Below are positions 1 through 7,018 of a stretch of 64,000 bases of DNA, one piece after another. The notes beneath the pieces were generated by a model, which saw only the letters and a list, made by a program, of their open reading frames with translations, was not told the origin of the DNA and made no database searches. A program made the translations under genes and the position numbers. This DNA comes from Pseudomonadales bacterium (GTDB taxonomy: Bacteria > Pseudomonadota > Gammaproteobacteria > Pseudomonadales > Azotimanducaceae). Within the stretch, counting starts at the first letter, position 1. Each line of letters opens with the position of its first letter. The stretch lies in NCBI GenBank assembly GCA_012103505.1, contig WLWP01000002.1:1-64000 (forward strand). Direction: 5' to 3'.

Positions 1-59
1 AGCATCTGAACATACAGCGCAAGGAATTCAGCCAAGATTGTTGATCGAGCAAACCGTCA

Positions 60-140
60 GCAAAGGGTCGGAAGCAGACGGTCAGAACCCGCTGTTTCTA
101 CTTCCGCTTTCGGCCAACAAGAGACGTCCGCAGGGTCCCT
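60..140. repeat. Degenerate dispersed intergenic repeat, copy A
   Basis: This intergenic stretch contains AGCAGACGGTCA near 71 and CGCTTTCGGCCAACAAG near 107. The first also occurs, inverted and with one change, left of the integrase (about 3550). The second resembles CGCTGTTCGGCCAAAAG right of the integrase (about 4271). I read it as an eroded copy of a dispersed element. The rest of 1-145 shows no gene. Confidence 0.35.
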
Positions 141-145
141 CGCAA

Positions 146-655
146 TCAGTCGACCGATTTCGCTGGCGCTTGAAAACTCCCAAGGTTACCTATGTCTTCT
201 CGGGACATTTCTTCAACAAAACCTGGCGGCCAGAAGTTGTTTGCAACCTCTCCTTCCCACATTTTTTTCCAAGCTGGCCACGTCGCTAAAGTAGTTCTGG
301 CTGCCCGGAGATAGCCATCATCTTGTTCTTTCACTCCAAGGCCAGAACTGTGGCTAATGTATTGCGCTTCAACAGCATGCCAGTAGGTTTTGAGCATGAA
401 ATTCAACTGTACCCATTCTTCTGGCGTGTATTCAGCCATTGGGTTTTCCATTGATTTGTTGGCGATTTTCATTGCCTCGGGGTCTTTAAACCATTCGTTG
501 TACATATTGCTCAAATGAAACGAAATCTGCCTGCCAGCTTGCATCTCAATCAGTTTCGAATTGGTTCGGGTTTCCCGAGCAAGGTATAGGAGCGTACCAA
601 CAACCGCCGCAGCCCCAAGTACTTCACCGACCGCGCCAATAGCATCCCAGTTCAT
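146..655 (-). CDS. Hypothetical single-TM membrane-anchored protein (169 aa)
   Basis: I do not recognise a function. A hydrophobic segment at residues 5-25 (GAVGEVLGAAAVVGTLLYLA) is followed at once by a basic, helical stretch starting ARETRTNSK. The rest (about 30-169) looks soluble, alpha-helical and Trp-rich. The ATG at 655 has a purine-rich Shine-Dalgarno (GGGGAAGA). The N-terminal plan (tryptophan, glycine-rich TM, then a polar helix with Gln and Asn) recurs in the proteins at 25168-25725 and 38660-39130, so these may be distant paralogues. The TM suggests an inner-membrane anchor with the bulk probably cytoplasmic. It stands alone, with no operon partner. Confidence 0.6.
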   Translation of the reverse strand: MNWDAIGAVGEVLGAAAVVGTLLYLARETRTNSKLIEMQAGRQISFHLSNMYNEWFKDPEAMKIANKSMENPMAEYTPEEWVQLNFMLKTYWHAVEAQYISHSSGLGVKEQDDGYLRAARTTLATWPAWKKMWEGEVANNFWPPGFVEEMSREDIGNLGSFQAPAKSVD

Positions 656-1021
656 CGTTCTTCCCCAAAAAACAAGAAGAATATACGCTTCGGTAAATGG
701 CGGATATGGGTCGATCAGAGACCAAGCGGCGGACTCAGCATGCGTCTGCTTACCCCGCTAGTTTGAAGTAGATCACGATATATCGCTGATTTTCTCCATA
801 GCCGTTGTTCAGGGGTGCTGTTCCACAGACTCAGTTCGGCCAAGAACAGCCGCTCAATCCACAGACTGGATCACAGAGAGTCTTGGAATATCGTCTTTGC
901 TAGCGCGATAAAACGCGGCACGTCTTCAGTGCAATCCCAGGATGGATTTTCTAGTTCTGACTTAGCATAGGGTTGCATTCCCCCCATTCATGGTCAGTGT
1001 CCTTGCGAAGCTCGTGGCCGG
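656..1021. other. Intergenic region without a gene; short direct repeat
   Basis: No coding region is supported over these 366 bases. A perfect 10-bp direct repeat TCCACAGACT occurs at 822-831 and 858-867. The 26 bases between the copies contain GTTCGGCCAAGAACAG, which resembles the GGTCGCTNTTCGGCCAAAAG repeat near the integrase. This could be an eroded insertion with a target duplication, but it is short enough to be chance. Confidence 0.3.
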
Positions 1022-1498
1022 CTAATCGTTTTTGCTGGTGAGAATCCCTTTCGCAGCGATGGCGAGCAAAATCAACACAAGGAACACGCTTGGCAATCCC
1101 GGTAGGAAACCAAGCACGCTAATCAAGCTCGATTCACCGAGTGGGCTATCACCAAAGGTCAAAGCACGGTTAGCCGACGCGTTTCCTAACCAGTAAAACA
1201 CTGTGAAAGACCACGCGACGTAGACAAATCCATAGGCGAGCAATTTTTCTTGGGATTTGGACACGTTCATGTGGGGTAACGCAAAGGCGACCGCTAACAC
1301 GAGCAAACCGTTTGTTACGCCACCGGAGTGTGCACGCACCCATCCTTCAGTAGTACCGTAGACAGAAAAATCTAATATATTCCCAGGCCAAATCTCGAAG
1401 CCTCCGACCAAACTAAACATCAACATAAACCCCGCCAACATTGAGACTAGGAGTACCAGAAAACCATTTGCCAGCATTACACGCTGTAGTTGAGACAT
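1022..1498 (-). CDS. Styrene-oxide-isomerase-like integral membrane protein
   Basis: A 158-residue four-helix membrane protein closely resembling StyC (styrene oxide isomerase), the roughly 169-residue enzyme that converts styrene oxide to phenylacetaldehyde in the inner membrane. The resemblance is clearest in VGGFEIWPG (31-39), EGWVRAHSGG (51-60), NGLLVLAVAFALPH (63-76) and NRALTFG (about 110). His57 in RAHSG corresponds, from memory, to the heme-ligating histidine of StyC, and the following NG is also kept. The ATG at 1498 has an AAGGAAC ribosome site. No styrene monooxygenase (styAB) or phenylacetaldehyde dehydrogenase lies nearby, so the substrate is probably another epoxide or unknown. 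Family assignment is firm, substrate is not. Confidence 0.8.
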   Translation of the reverse strand: MSQLQRVMLANGFLVLLVSMLAGFMLMFSLVGGFEIWPGNILDFSVYGTTEGWVRAHSGGVTNGLLVLAVAFALPHMNVSKSQEKLLAYGFVYVAWSFTVFYWLGNASANRALTFGDSPLGESSLISVLGFLPGLPSVFLVLILLAIAAKGILTSKND

Positions 1499-1525
1499 GT
1501 CGTTCCTTATTTTTATTCAGTAAAG

Positions 1526-2437
1526 TTAACGTGCTGGCTGAGTGAGATGTGATGGCAGGCTCATATCCTCACTTGTCGTATCTATGACAGGCATGGGCCC
1601 TAAATTTCCAAGTTGCGCATTGTAAGCGATCCAATCATCCAACCACTCGGGTTCATTCTCTTGTCGAGGGTTATAACGGGGATGTAACGCTCGCAGCAAG
1701 AATGGACCTACTTTTCCAGCCACAGCACCAAGTTGACGCAATGTCCCCGCCAAGCGCTGCAGCTGGCTTCCTTTTTGATCCCGGTGAAGTGCTGAAGTCA
1801 TTCCGATACACCCCAACCCAAGTACATGGAACGAACCATGAACAACACCCAAAGCGCGCACCCAATAGCTGCCATAAAGGTGTTCATACACATCAAATGC
1901 AACTGTTTTATGCTCGCATTCTTCTGCCATGTGCGCGATCCAAAATGAAGCCACGTCGGCTTGCGCATTTTCGAAAAGCGCTTTGCGATCCCCAAGAATC
2001 CAATTCGTAAATCCGTTGGTCATGCATTCAAAACCGGCCGAATACGCCAACCGTGTCCGCAAACTTCGTTTGCTCAACCTCTCGTACGCAACAGAAATTC
2101 GCGCTTCTATGATAGAGAATTGTGGATGCCCGTTTAGGGTTAAACGTTCGTTCAATCGCCGGTGGCATCGGTAATGCTGCGCTTCCTGTCCAATGAATCC
2201 CTTCATGTCCTCGAGTAACTGCTCATCTTCGACCAGCTGCTGCGCCTCCCTCATGGTTTTACACAAGAAGGGCTCGAGATAAGGCATCGTTAACGACACA
2301 CCGTTATAAAAGTGAGCTCTGTAGGGGGCTAGAGGTATCCACAATGGGTCTAGGTCTTCAGGAAATGCAAAATCAAAGCTACGCACCGGAATTACGGCAA
2401 GATCATTGACTTGTCTTTGGTTAGAGCCTTCCGTCAT
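1526..2437 (-). CDS. PF10118-type predicted metal-dependent hydrolase / di-iron-like protein
   Basis: About 303 residues, matching the COG3687 / PF10118 'predicted metal-dependent hydrolase' family. The likely metal-binding motifs are EAQHYRCHRRLNE, a mid-protein FECMTNG and AEECEHKTVAFDVYEH; the repeated ExxH pattern is like that of ferritin-like di-iron enzymes. I place the start at the ATG at 2437, because AAGGAG lies 7 bases upstream; an in-frame GTG at 2458 would add seven residues. It lies 27 bases upstream of the styrene-oxide-isomerase-like gene on the same strand, so the two may be co-transcribed. The true reaction of the family is uncertain. Confidence 0.75.
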   Translation of the reverse strand: MTEGSNQRQVNDLAVIPVRSFDFAFPEDLDPLWIPLAPYRAHFYNGVSLTMPYLEPFLCKTMREAQQLVEDEQLLEDMKGFIGQEAQHYRCHRRLNERLTLNGHPQFSIIEARISVAYERLSKRSLRTRLAYSAGFECMTNGFTNWILGDRKALFENAQADVASFWIAHMAEECEHKTVAFDVYEHLYGSYWVRALGVVHGSFHVLGLGCIGMTSALHRDQKGSQLQRLAGTLRQLGAVAGKVGPFLLRALHPRYNPRQENEPEWLDDWIAYNAQLGNLGPMPVIDTTSEDMSLPSHLTQPAR

Positions 2438-2581
2438 CGTCTCGCTCCTTGTTGACACGTCCGCGACAACGGACGATCAGGTCGCGTGCCCCGTTAAACT
2501 ATCACGTTCGCAATCACTTTGTGCTACATCAAATTTTCAAGTACCTGGCCACAATTTTCAAAATTCCCAACGTCGGCTTTC

Positions 2582-2737
2582 GGCCGAGGGTGTGTGAAAA
2601 CTATTCCAACTTCGCGAAGTGACTGAAAATCGTGAACGAGAGCAACCCCCTTAGAAGTTGGTACGCACGAACTGCAAACGAGCGCGTTCGCATACGTGTT
2701 TTGTTTTTGGGTGAGGAGTTTTCACACGGCCTCGGCC
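2582..2737. mobile_element. MITE-like element 1 (156 bp, IS1182-type ends)
   Basis: The ends are 21-bp terminal inverted repeats at 2582-2602 (begins GGCCGAGGGTGTGTGAAAAC) and 2717-2737 (ends ACACGGCCTCGGCC) that differ at only two positions. The interior has no coding capacity but can fold: CCAACTTC near 2606 pairs with GAAGTTGG near 2655. The right end, AGTTTTCACACGGCCTCGGC, is identical to the right end of the deleted IS1182 element at 8991-9231. That points to mobilisation in trans by an IS1182-family transposase. Confidence 0.7.
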
Positions 2738-2808
2738 AACAGCAGTCGCGAGCGCTTCGCCATGGGTAAGGAGTATGATCCAACATAGTGGATTGATGAG
2801 TATCGGCA

Positions 2809-3501
2809 ATGAAGAAAATTGGGCTGGTTGGCGGTTTAACATGGATTTCGACTCTCGAGTACTATCGAGAGATCAACCAAAGCGTGGGCACTCATCTTGG
2901 TAAACATCACTCGGCTTCGGTTTTAATCGAAAGTCTAGACAGACAGGTATTTTTAGACGCAGCAACGAAAGACCCCTCAGAAAAATCGTGTGCGGATCTC
3001 ATAGTTGAGGCATTTCAAACTCTGAAATTAGGGGGCGCTGAACTGTTTGCGGTCTGTGCAAATGGCATACATCAGTTTGCACCCATAATTCGAGAAGAAA
3101 CAGGCATCTCCCTAGAAAGCATTGCTACAGCAACTGCAAAACACGCAAAATCTTTAGGCTTAGTAAACGTAGGTTTGTTAGGTGTGGAAAGAACCATGGA
3201 GGGAACGTTCTTCCATGAGGCGTTAAGAGCACAGGGCATCGAAACCACTATCCCAAACAAGGCTGACAGGTCGTTGGTTCATACAAGAATTGTCGAGGAA
3301 CTAGTGATCGGTGAGTTTAACGACCGAACGCGCTTGGATTTTGAGCAGGTGTCCCGCGACCTCCAACGAGACGGTGCGGAAGCGATAGTTATGGGCTGTA
3401 CAGAAATTCCGCTGATGTTTCCCAAAGGGGCAATCGGCGATATTCTCGCCCTTTCAACCACCAAAATTCATTGTGATGCGATAGTTAACGCAGCGCTTTG
3501 A
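2809..3501 (+). CDS. Aspartate/glutamate racemase family protein
   Basis: A 230-residue cofactor-independent amino-acid racemase of the RacD/YgeA (PF01177) type. The N-terminus KKIGLVGGLTW is the usual family start. The two catalytic cysteines expected for the two-base mechanism are present: Cys83 in AVCANGIH and Cys197 in VMGCTEIPL. The usual CxNTxH motif here reads CANGIH, so the Thr after Asn is a Gly, which may alter activity or substrate. A transcription start may lie close to the MITE that ends 71 bases upstream. Cytoplasmic. Function in cell-wall or D-amino-acid metabolism is an inference from the family. Confidence 0.85.
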   Translation: MKKIGLVGGLTWISTLEYYREINQSVGTHLGKHHSASVLIESLDRQVFLDAATKDPSEKSCADLIVEAFQTLKLGGAELFAVCANGIHQFAPIIREETGISLESIATATAKHAKSLGLVNVGLLGVERTMEGTFFHEALRAQGIETTIPNKADRSLVHTRIVEELVIGEFNDRTRLDFEQVSRDLQRDGAEAIVMGCTEIPLMFPKGAIGDILALSTTKIHCDAIVNAAL

Positions 3502-3510
3502 ACGGCCGCT
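3500..3510. repeat. Left inverted repeat flanking the integrase
   Basis: GAACGGCCGCT begins one base before the end of the racemase stop codon. Its exact inverse AGCGGCCGTTC lies at 4253-4263, so the pair brackets the integrase. See the integrase finding for the possible meaning. Confidence 0.5.
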
Positions 3511-3610
3511 GTGGGTCGCGAAGAGAGCCTCTTTTTCTGCCACCCGTCACCGTCTGCTTTTGAATGAGATTACAGAATCTGATTCCACTTATCGATAAGA
3601 GGAATCGATC

Positions 3611-4243
3611 ATGTTTACCTTTCAACTGCTAGAAGAAGCAGATTTTCGAGAGCCCTGGAACAAGGGTAAGCTCGTTGGCCAACGGAGACCGCTTAAACTC
3701 AAAGAAATTTGGGGTATCAGAATCCGGCTACAAATGGCCAACAGAGTACGCGATCTGGCGATGTTCAATCTCGCCATCGATAGCAAGCTACGCGGATGCG
3801 ATTTGGTTCGCCTTCGTGTATCGGACGTGACCCATTCTGGCTGTGTTATGTCTCGCGCTAATGTCATGCAACGAAAAACTGGCCAACCGGTACAGTTTGA
3901 GATTACCGAAGAAACCCAAGCATCGGTGTCAGCCTGGATTACAGATGCTGCCCTAAATGCCAGCAACTACCTATTTCCCAGTCGAATTCGCGCATCTGCA
4001 CACCTTTCGACCAGACAATATTCAAGAATCGCCCATCGGTGGTTCGAGAGCATAGGGCTCGATCCATCAATTTATGGCACCCACTCCATGCGCCGAACGA
4101 AGGCCCCGCTAATCTACCGGAGAACTAAGAACCTTCGGGCAGTTCAGCTGCTACTTGGCCACACCAAACTCGAAAGCACCGTTCGCTATCTCGGCGTAGA
4201 AGTAGATGACGCGCTCGAATTGGCTGAGCAAACCGAGATCTAG
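3611..4243 (+). CDS. Short tyrosine recombinase (phage-integrase family)
   Basis: A 210-residue site-specific recombinase. It has the catalytic set Arg61 (KLRGCDL), Lys89 (QRKTGQ), His158-Arg161 (THSMRR), His184 (LGHTK) and nucleophile Tyr193 (TVRYLG), so it should be active. The protein is short: only about 40 residues precede the catalytic domain, so a normal core-binding domain is largely missing. The N-terminal PWNKGKLVGQ and C-terminal VEVDDALELAEQTE are hallmarks of a widely distributed orphan integrase family seen in many proteobacteria. The ATG at 3611 follows AGAGGAA. No phage, integron cassettes or excisionase lie beside it; inverted 11-mers flank it. Confidence 0.9.
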   Translation: MFTFQLLEEADFREPWNKGKLVGQRRPLKLKEIWGIRIRLQMANRVRDLAMFNLAIDSKLRGCDLVRLRVSDVTHSGCVMSRANVMQRKTGQPVQFEITEETQASVSAWITDAALNASNYLFPSRIRASAHLSTRQYSRIAHRWFESIGLDPSIYGTHSMRRTKAPLIYRRTKNLRAVQLLLGHTKLESTVRYLGVEVDDALELAEQTEI

Positions 4244-4252
4244 CTCCCTGAA

Positions 4253-4290
4253 AGCGGCCGTTCGCCAGCGGTCGCTGTTCGGCCAAAAGC
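4253..4290. repeat. Right flanking repeat of the integrase
   Basis: AGCGGCCGTTC (4253-4263) is the exact inverse of the left flank at 3500-3510. It is followed by GGTCGCTGTTCGGCCAAAAG, a motif resembling copy A at 60-140 and the sequence at 832-847. This suggests a family of related sites around the recombinase. Confidence 0.45.
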
Positions 4291-4294
4291 ACTC

Positions 4295-4627
4295 TCAGTC
4301 AAATCCACCGAAACCTTCTACAGCAAACGTAAAGTTGGGCGGTATCACCTCTGTGCGTAGATGCTTCACCGATTGATATTCAGTTGAATGCCAAAATTTC
4401 TGGAGCGCGTCCATGGACGGGAATTTGAAAATCGTAAGAGATGCGCCTGTCACCCACTTCCCTTCAAGATGATCGATCGCTTGTCCCGATTGACCTGCAA
4501 CGATCACTTCGGCACCAGCAGCTTCCAGTAATGGATGTGCCGCTTCAAAGTAGGGCGTGATGTCTCCATGATCAGCAGACATGATAGAGCTTGCGATGAG
4601 ATACGCTGGCGTTGATTCTTCGGACAC
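4295..4627 (-). CDS. DUF1330 domain protein
   Basis: About 110 residues with the ferredoxin-like alpha/beta (dimeric barrel) pattern of DUF1330: a first strand AYLIASSIM, then YFEAAHPLLEAAGAEVIVAG, and WVTGASLTIFKFPSMDAL followed by FWHSTEYQSVKHLR. The family is of unknown function, perhaps small-molecule binding or monooxygenase-like. The start is a GTG at 4627 with a very good AGGAGGCG site. It sits 10 bases downstream of the MBL-fold gene, so the two form an operon. Confidence 0.8.
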   Translation of the reverse strand: MSEESTPAYLIASSIMSADHGDITPYFEAAHPLLEAAGAEVIVAGQSGQAIDHLEGKWVTGASLTIFKFPSMDALQKFWHSTEYQSVKHLRTEVIPPNFTFAVEGFGGFD

Positions 4628-4637
4628 GGTTCGCCTC

Positions 4638-5276
4638 CTATTTGGCTAGTTTCTCAATAACGCTATCCACAATAGCATCCCATTCATTTTTGCTTGGCTC
4701 GGCATAGGCGTTTTTGCCTCCGCCAGACGCACTCCATAACACAACGTCTGGCGACAGCTTTCGGTACTGCTGGAGGCTTCGGATTAACGCACCAGTGTTA
4801 CCTCCCGCAGAAGGAATCGCGAAGGTCTGCCAATCGTCGTGACTGCGAAACAAGGTGTCGCCTGTGAAGAGATAGCTTTTGCCGTGCGGTGAGCGATACA
4901 GGTAGGTGACGCTCCCAATTGAATGGCCAGGTGTGTGTAATACGTCAATTCCGTGGTGCGTTTCTACTTCTTCGGTAAAGAGCATGTCCACAACGCATGT
5001 TTTCGCAACGGCCGATTCTTCGTCGGCATGACAATAGAGCTTTGAGTCAAATCTACTACGTATGAGTTCTAGCGATGGTCCAGTTTCATCGACATGGCTT
5101 AGAAACTGTGCTTCGAGACCACCAAGCGATTGAATATGATCCAACTCATCTTCGTGGGATGTGTTGTAAATGAGCACATTCCCTTCATCTCGCTGAATTA
5201 AGTAGGCGTGTGCATGGACGTTGCCAAAAGGGACTTCTAACTTTGATTGCCAAATGTCTGGGTAAAGCTGTTTCAT
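4638..5276 (-). CDS. MBL-fold hydrolase with a degenerate HxHxDH motif
   Basis: A 212-residue metallo-beta-lactamase-fold protein without a signal peptide. The third and fourth motifs are clear (HTPGHSIGSVTYLY; FTGDTLF). The normal first metal motif HxHxDH is replaced by SHVDE at residues 60-64, leaving a single histidine. Such sequences occur in a known branch of the fold and may bind one metal or have lost hydrolysis. The ATG at 5276 is preceded by GGAG. Cytoplasmic; probably co-transcribed with the DUF1330 gene. Substrate unknown. Confidence 0.8.
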   Translation of the reverse strand: MKQLYPDIWQSKLEVPFGNVHAHAYLIQRDEGNVLIYNTSHEDELDHIQSLGGLEAQFLSHVDETGPSLELIRSRFDSKLYCHADEESAVAKTCVVDMLFTEEVETHHGIDVLHTPGHSIGSVTYLYRSPHGKSYLFTGDTLFRSHDDWQTFAIPSAGGNTGALIRSLQQYRKLSPDVVLWSASGGGKNAYAEPSKNEWDAIVDSVIEKLAK

Positions 5277-5350
5277 CTAGAGACTCCAAGTTGGAACCAG
5301 CTTAGTACCTCAACCTTACTTTAGGTCAAGATGTATTTTTGGCTGCTTTG

Positions 5351-5503
5351 GGTGGAGGCTGTGTAAAAACTACTTGTCGTTTCTCTTAGTCCTGAAAATC
5401 ACGCGGTAGAATTGGTTTGATGGCAAGTCGATTCTGCGAACAGTATTTCAGAGCACTGTCGCGTGGCTTCTGTTTTGTCTTCAGTTTTTACACAGTCTCG
5501 GCC
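5351..5503. mobile_element. MITE-like element 2 (153 bp)
   Basis: Terminal inverted repeats lie at 5351-5371 (GGTGGAGGCTGTGTAAAAAC plus T) and 5483-5503 (AGTTTTTACACAGTCTCGGC plus C), with about three mismatches. The interior is non-coding. It shares CTGAAAATC and TGTTTTGT with element 1 at similar positions, so the two may be diverged relatives. Its right end meets the IS1182 end at 5500 tail to tail, sharing a GGCC. Confidence 0.65.
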
Positions 5504-5572
5504 GAGGCTGTGTAAAAACTCGACTCTACCGCATCTTATCGGGCCGTACTTTCCTTCAGACGAGCGAACTTG
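5500..5572. repeat. IS1182-type terminal inverted repeat and 3' non-coding end
   Basis: GGCCGAGGCTGTGTAAAAAC plus T at 5500-5520 is a terminal repeat of the same type as the MITE ends. It is followed by about 50 bases that precede the transposase stop codon and align with 9011-9053 of the deleted IS copy (both contain GAGCGAACYTGTTAGATCGCC-like sequence). Confidence 0.65.
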
Positions 5573-5931
5573 TTAGATCGCCGCGATGAGTTTCTGGGTA
5601 CCGATCAGGTTAATCACGCGCTTCATGTTGTAAGCCAGATGAAGGCTCATTTCGGTCGCTACTTTCGGCTTTGTCTTGGTTAAAAAGTGCGTCGCGCCCA
5701 TCCAAGCCTTCAGCGTCCCGAACGGATGTTCTACAGCCGCTCGCCGGGTACTCATGCGTCCCGGTTCTTCTTTCATTCTCGCGTCTAGCGGCTCAACTAC
5801 TTCTCCATGCACCTACCGTGCGACACGGCGATATTTGGCCGTCGTACATTGATCGCGCTTCACACAGCTTGCGCAGTTCGATGTCCAATTCTTGCACTGC
5901 ACATTGCGAGATCGCTTAACGACCACAACAG
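5573..5931 (-). pseudogene. IS1182-family transposase, C-terminal fragment with in-frame stop
   Basis: The minus strand encodes the C-terminal end of an IS1182 transposase. A cysteine-rich zinc-finger-like stretch (CxxCVKRDQCTTAKYRRVAR, about 5900-5816) is followed by a TAG at 5813-5815 where the family usually has Trp. Reading continues through EHPFGTLKAWMGATHFLT and AYNMKRVINLIG to the normal stop at 5573. The N-terminal three quarters are missing. The fragment runs directly into the stop codon of the LysR gene at 5932. It is an inactive remnant; the adjacent terminal repeat at 5500-5520 is its downstream end. Confidence 0.85.
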
Positions 5932-6834
5932 TCAGTCAAATACATTTCTTATCTGTTGAATGAACCACTCTACACCTCGGTCTTGGAGGTTTTTCCGACT
6001 AGCGATTGAAACACGGATTGGTTTTAGTTGTGGAAATCTAAGTACATCCAAGCCCAACAGTTGTGCATGACTTTCGGCCAGCCTTCTCGGACAGGTTGCG
6101 ATATGGTTTGATTGGGCTGCTATTAGTAGTGCAGTGAGCCATCTTGGTACGATACTTCCATGAAAATCAGAAAAGTCGAAATCAGAATCCCCTGCAACGG
6201 TCTCGCTTGGAGAATCCGCCCAAATATGTAGCGCGGAACGGTACTTCTTTTCAGTGATTCTTCCTTTCGAGATCGGATGACCGGATCGGCAGGCAATGGC
6301 AAATTCGTCGTCGTATAGCGGCGCCAGCGCTACTTCGATAGGAGCCTGCTCGAATCGGCCAATCGCAGCATCGATCTCTCCACGTCGCAGTTTTTCGAAT
6401 ACTTCAACTTCCGGCAAGTGCACAAATCTAAGTCCAACGGTCGGCGCTTCTCGCTCGATCTGCGCTAGTAGTGAGGTTGCTGCGGTTGCAGTGACAAATT
6501 CAGGTGCAGATATGGAGAACACCCGAACTGAATTTTTGGGGTCGAACGATTGGCCAATACCAAGCGTTTCTCTAGCCAGATTGAGGAGCATTTCAACCTG
6601 AGGTTTGAGCTGGAGAGCCCTTTGGGTTGGCTCTAGCCCGTGCGGCCTTCGGATAAAGAGTGGATCGTCAAACAGTTCTCGCAGGCGACCAAGAGCATGA
6701 CTGATTGTGGATTGACCGAGCTCTAGAGAGAGTGCTGTTCGAGTCACACTGCGGTGCTCTAGAAGCTGCTGAAGGACGAGTAAAAGACCTCCATCCATCT
6801 TTCTGATTTTCGATATGTCGATATCTGTATTCAT
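5932..6834 (-). CDS. LysR-family transcriptional regulator
   Basis: 300 residues. An N-terminal winged helix-turn-helix (about 13-75; helix RSVTRTALSLELGQSTISHALGRL type, then DDPLFIRRPHGLEPT) is followed by a periplasmic-binding-like effector domain (about 95-300). The N-terminus is closest in style to the NodD/NahR/LeuO branch. It is transcribed divergently from the spermidine-dehydrogenase-like gene, the common layout for a LysR regulator and its target. A TATGAT hexamer lies shortly upstream of its ATG. The 3' end abuts the transposase fragment, but the protein is full length. Confidence 0.9.
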   Translation of the reverse strand: MNTDIDISKIRKMDGGLLLVLQQLLEHRSVTRTALSLELGQSTISHALGRLRELFDDPLFIRRPHGLEPTQRALQLKPQVEMLLNLARETLGIGQSFDPKNSVRVFSISAPEFVTATAATSLLAQIEREAPTVGLRFVHLPEVEVFEKLRRGEIDAAIGRFEQAPIEVALAPLYDDEFAIACRSGHPISKGRITEKKYRSALHIWADSPSETVAGDSDFDFSDFHGSIVPRWLTALLIAAQSNHIATCPRRLAESHAQLLGLDVLRFPQLKPIRVSIASRKNLQDRGVEWFIQQIRNVFD

Positions 6835-7018
6835 TCATATTCAATATCATAAATATCAGTCCATTGATACCATCCTGCGCAAACCAAGACAGGCATGTAG
6901 TTCGTCAAGGGTTTGTAGTATTGCCGCTACAAAGCGCCCGATCGAGTTTGAGGTAGTTATCTAACTTGGGTGTGCGTTGAATTCTTAGCGCACCCCAAAT
7001 GAACTTGAAACAGGAAAC
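6835..7018. promoter_or_regulatory. Divergent promoter region between LysR gene and FAD oxidoreductase gene
   Basis: 184 bases between two divergent starts. An AT-rich, partly symmetric block (ATATTCAATATCATAAATAT, about 6838-6857) near the LysR start contains T-N11-A spacings typical of LysR operators. This is a candidate autoregulatory and activation site. Assignment is from layout and base pattern only. Confidence 0.35.
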
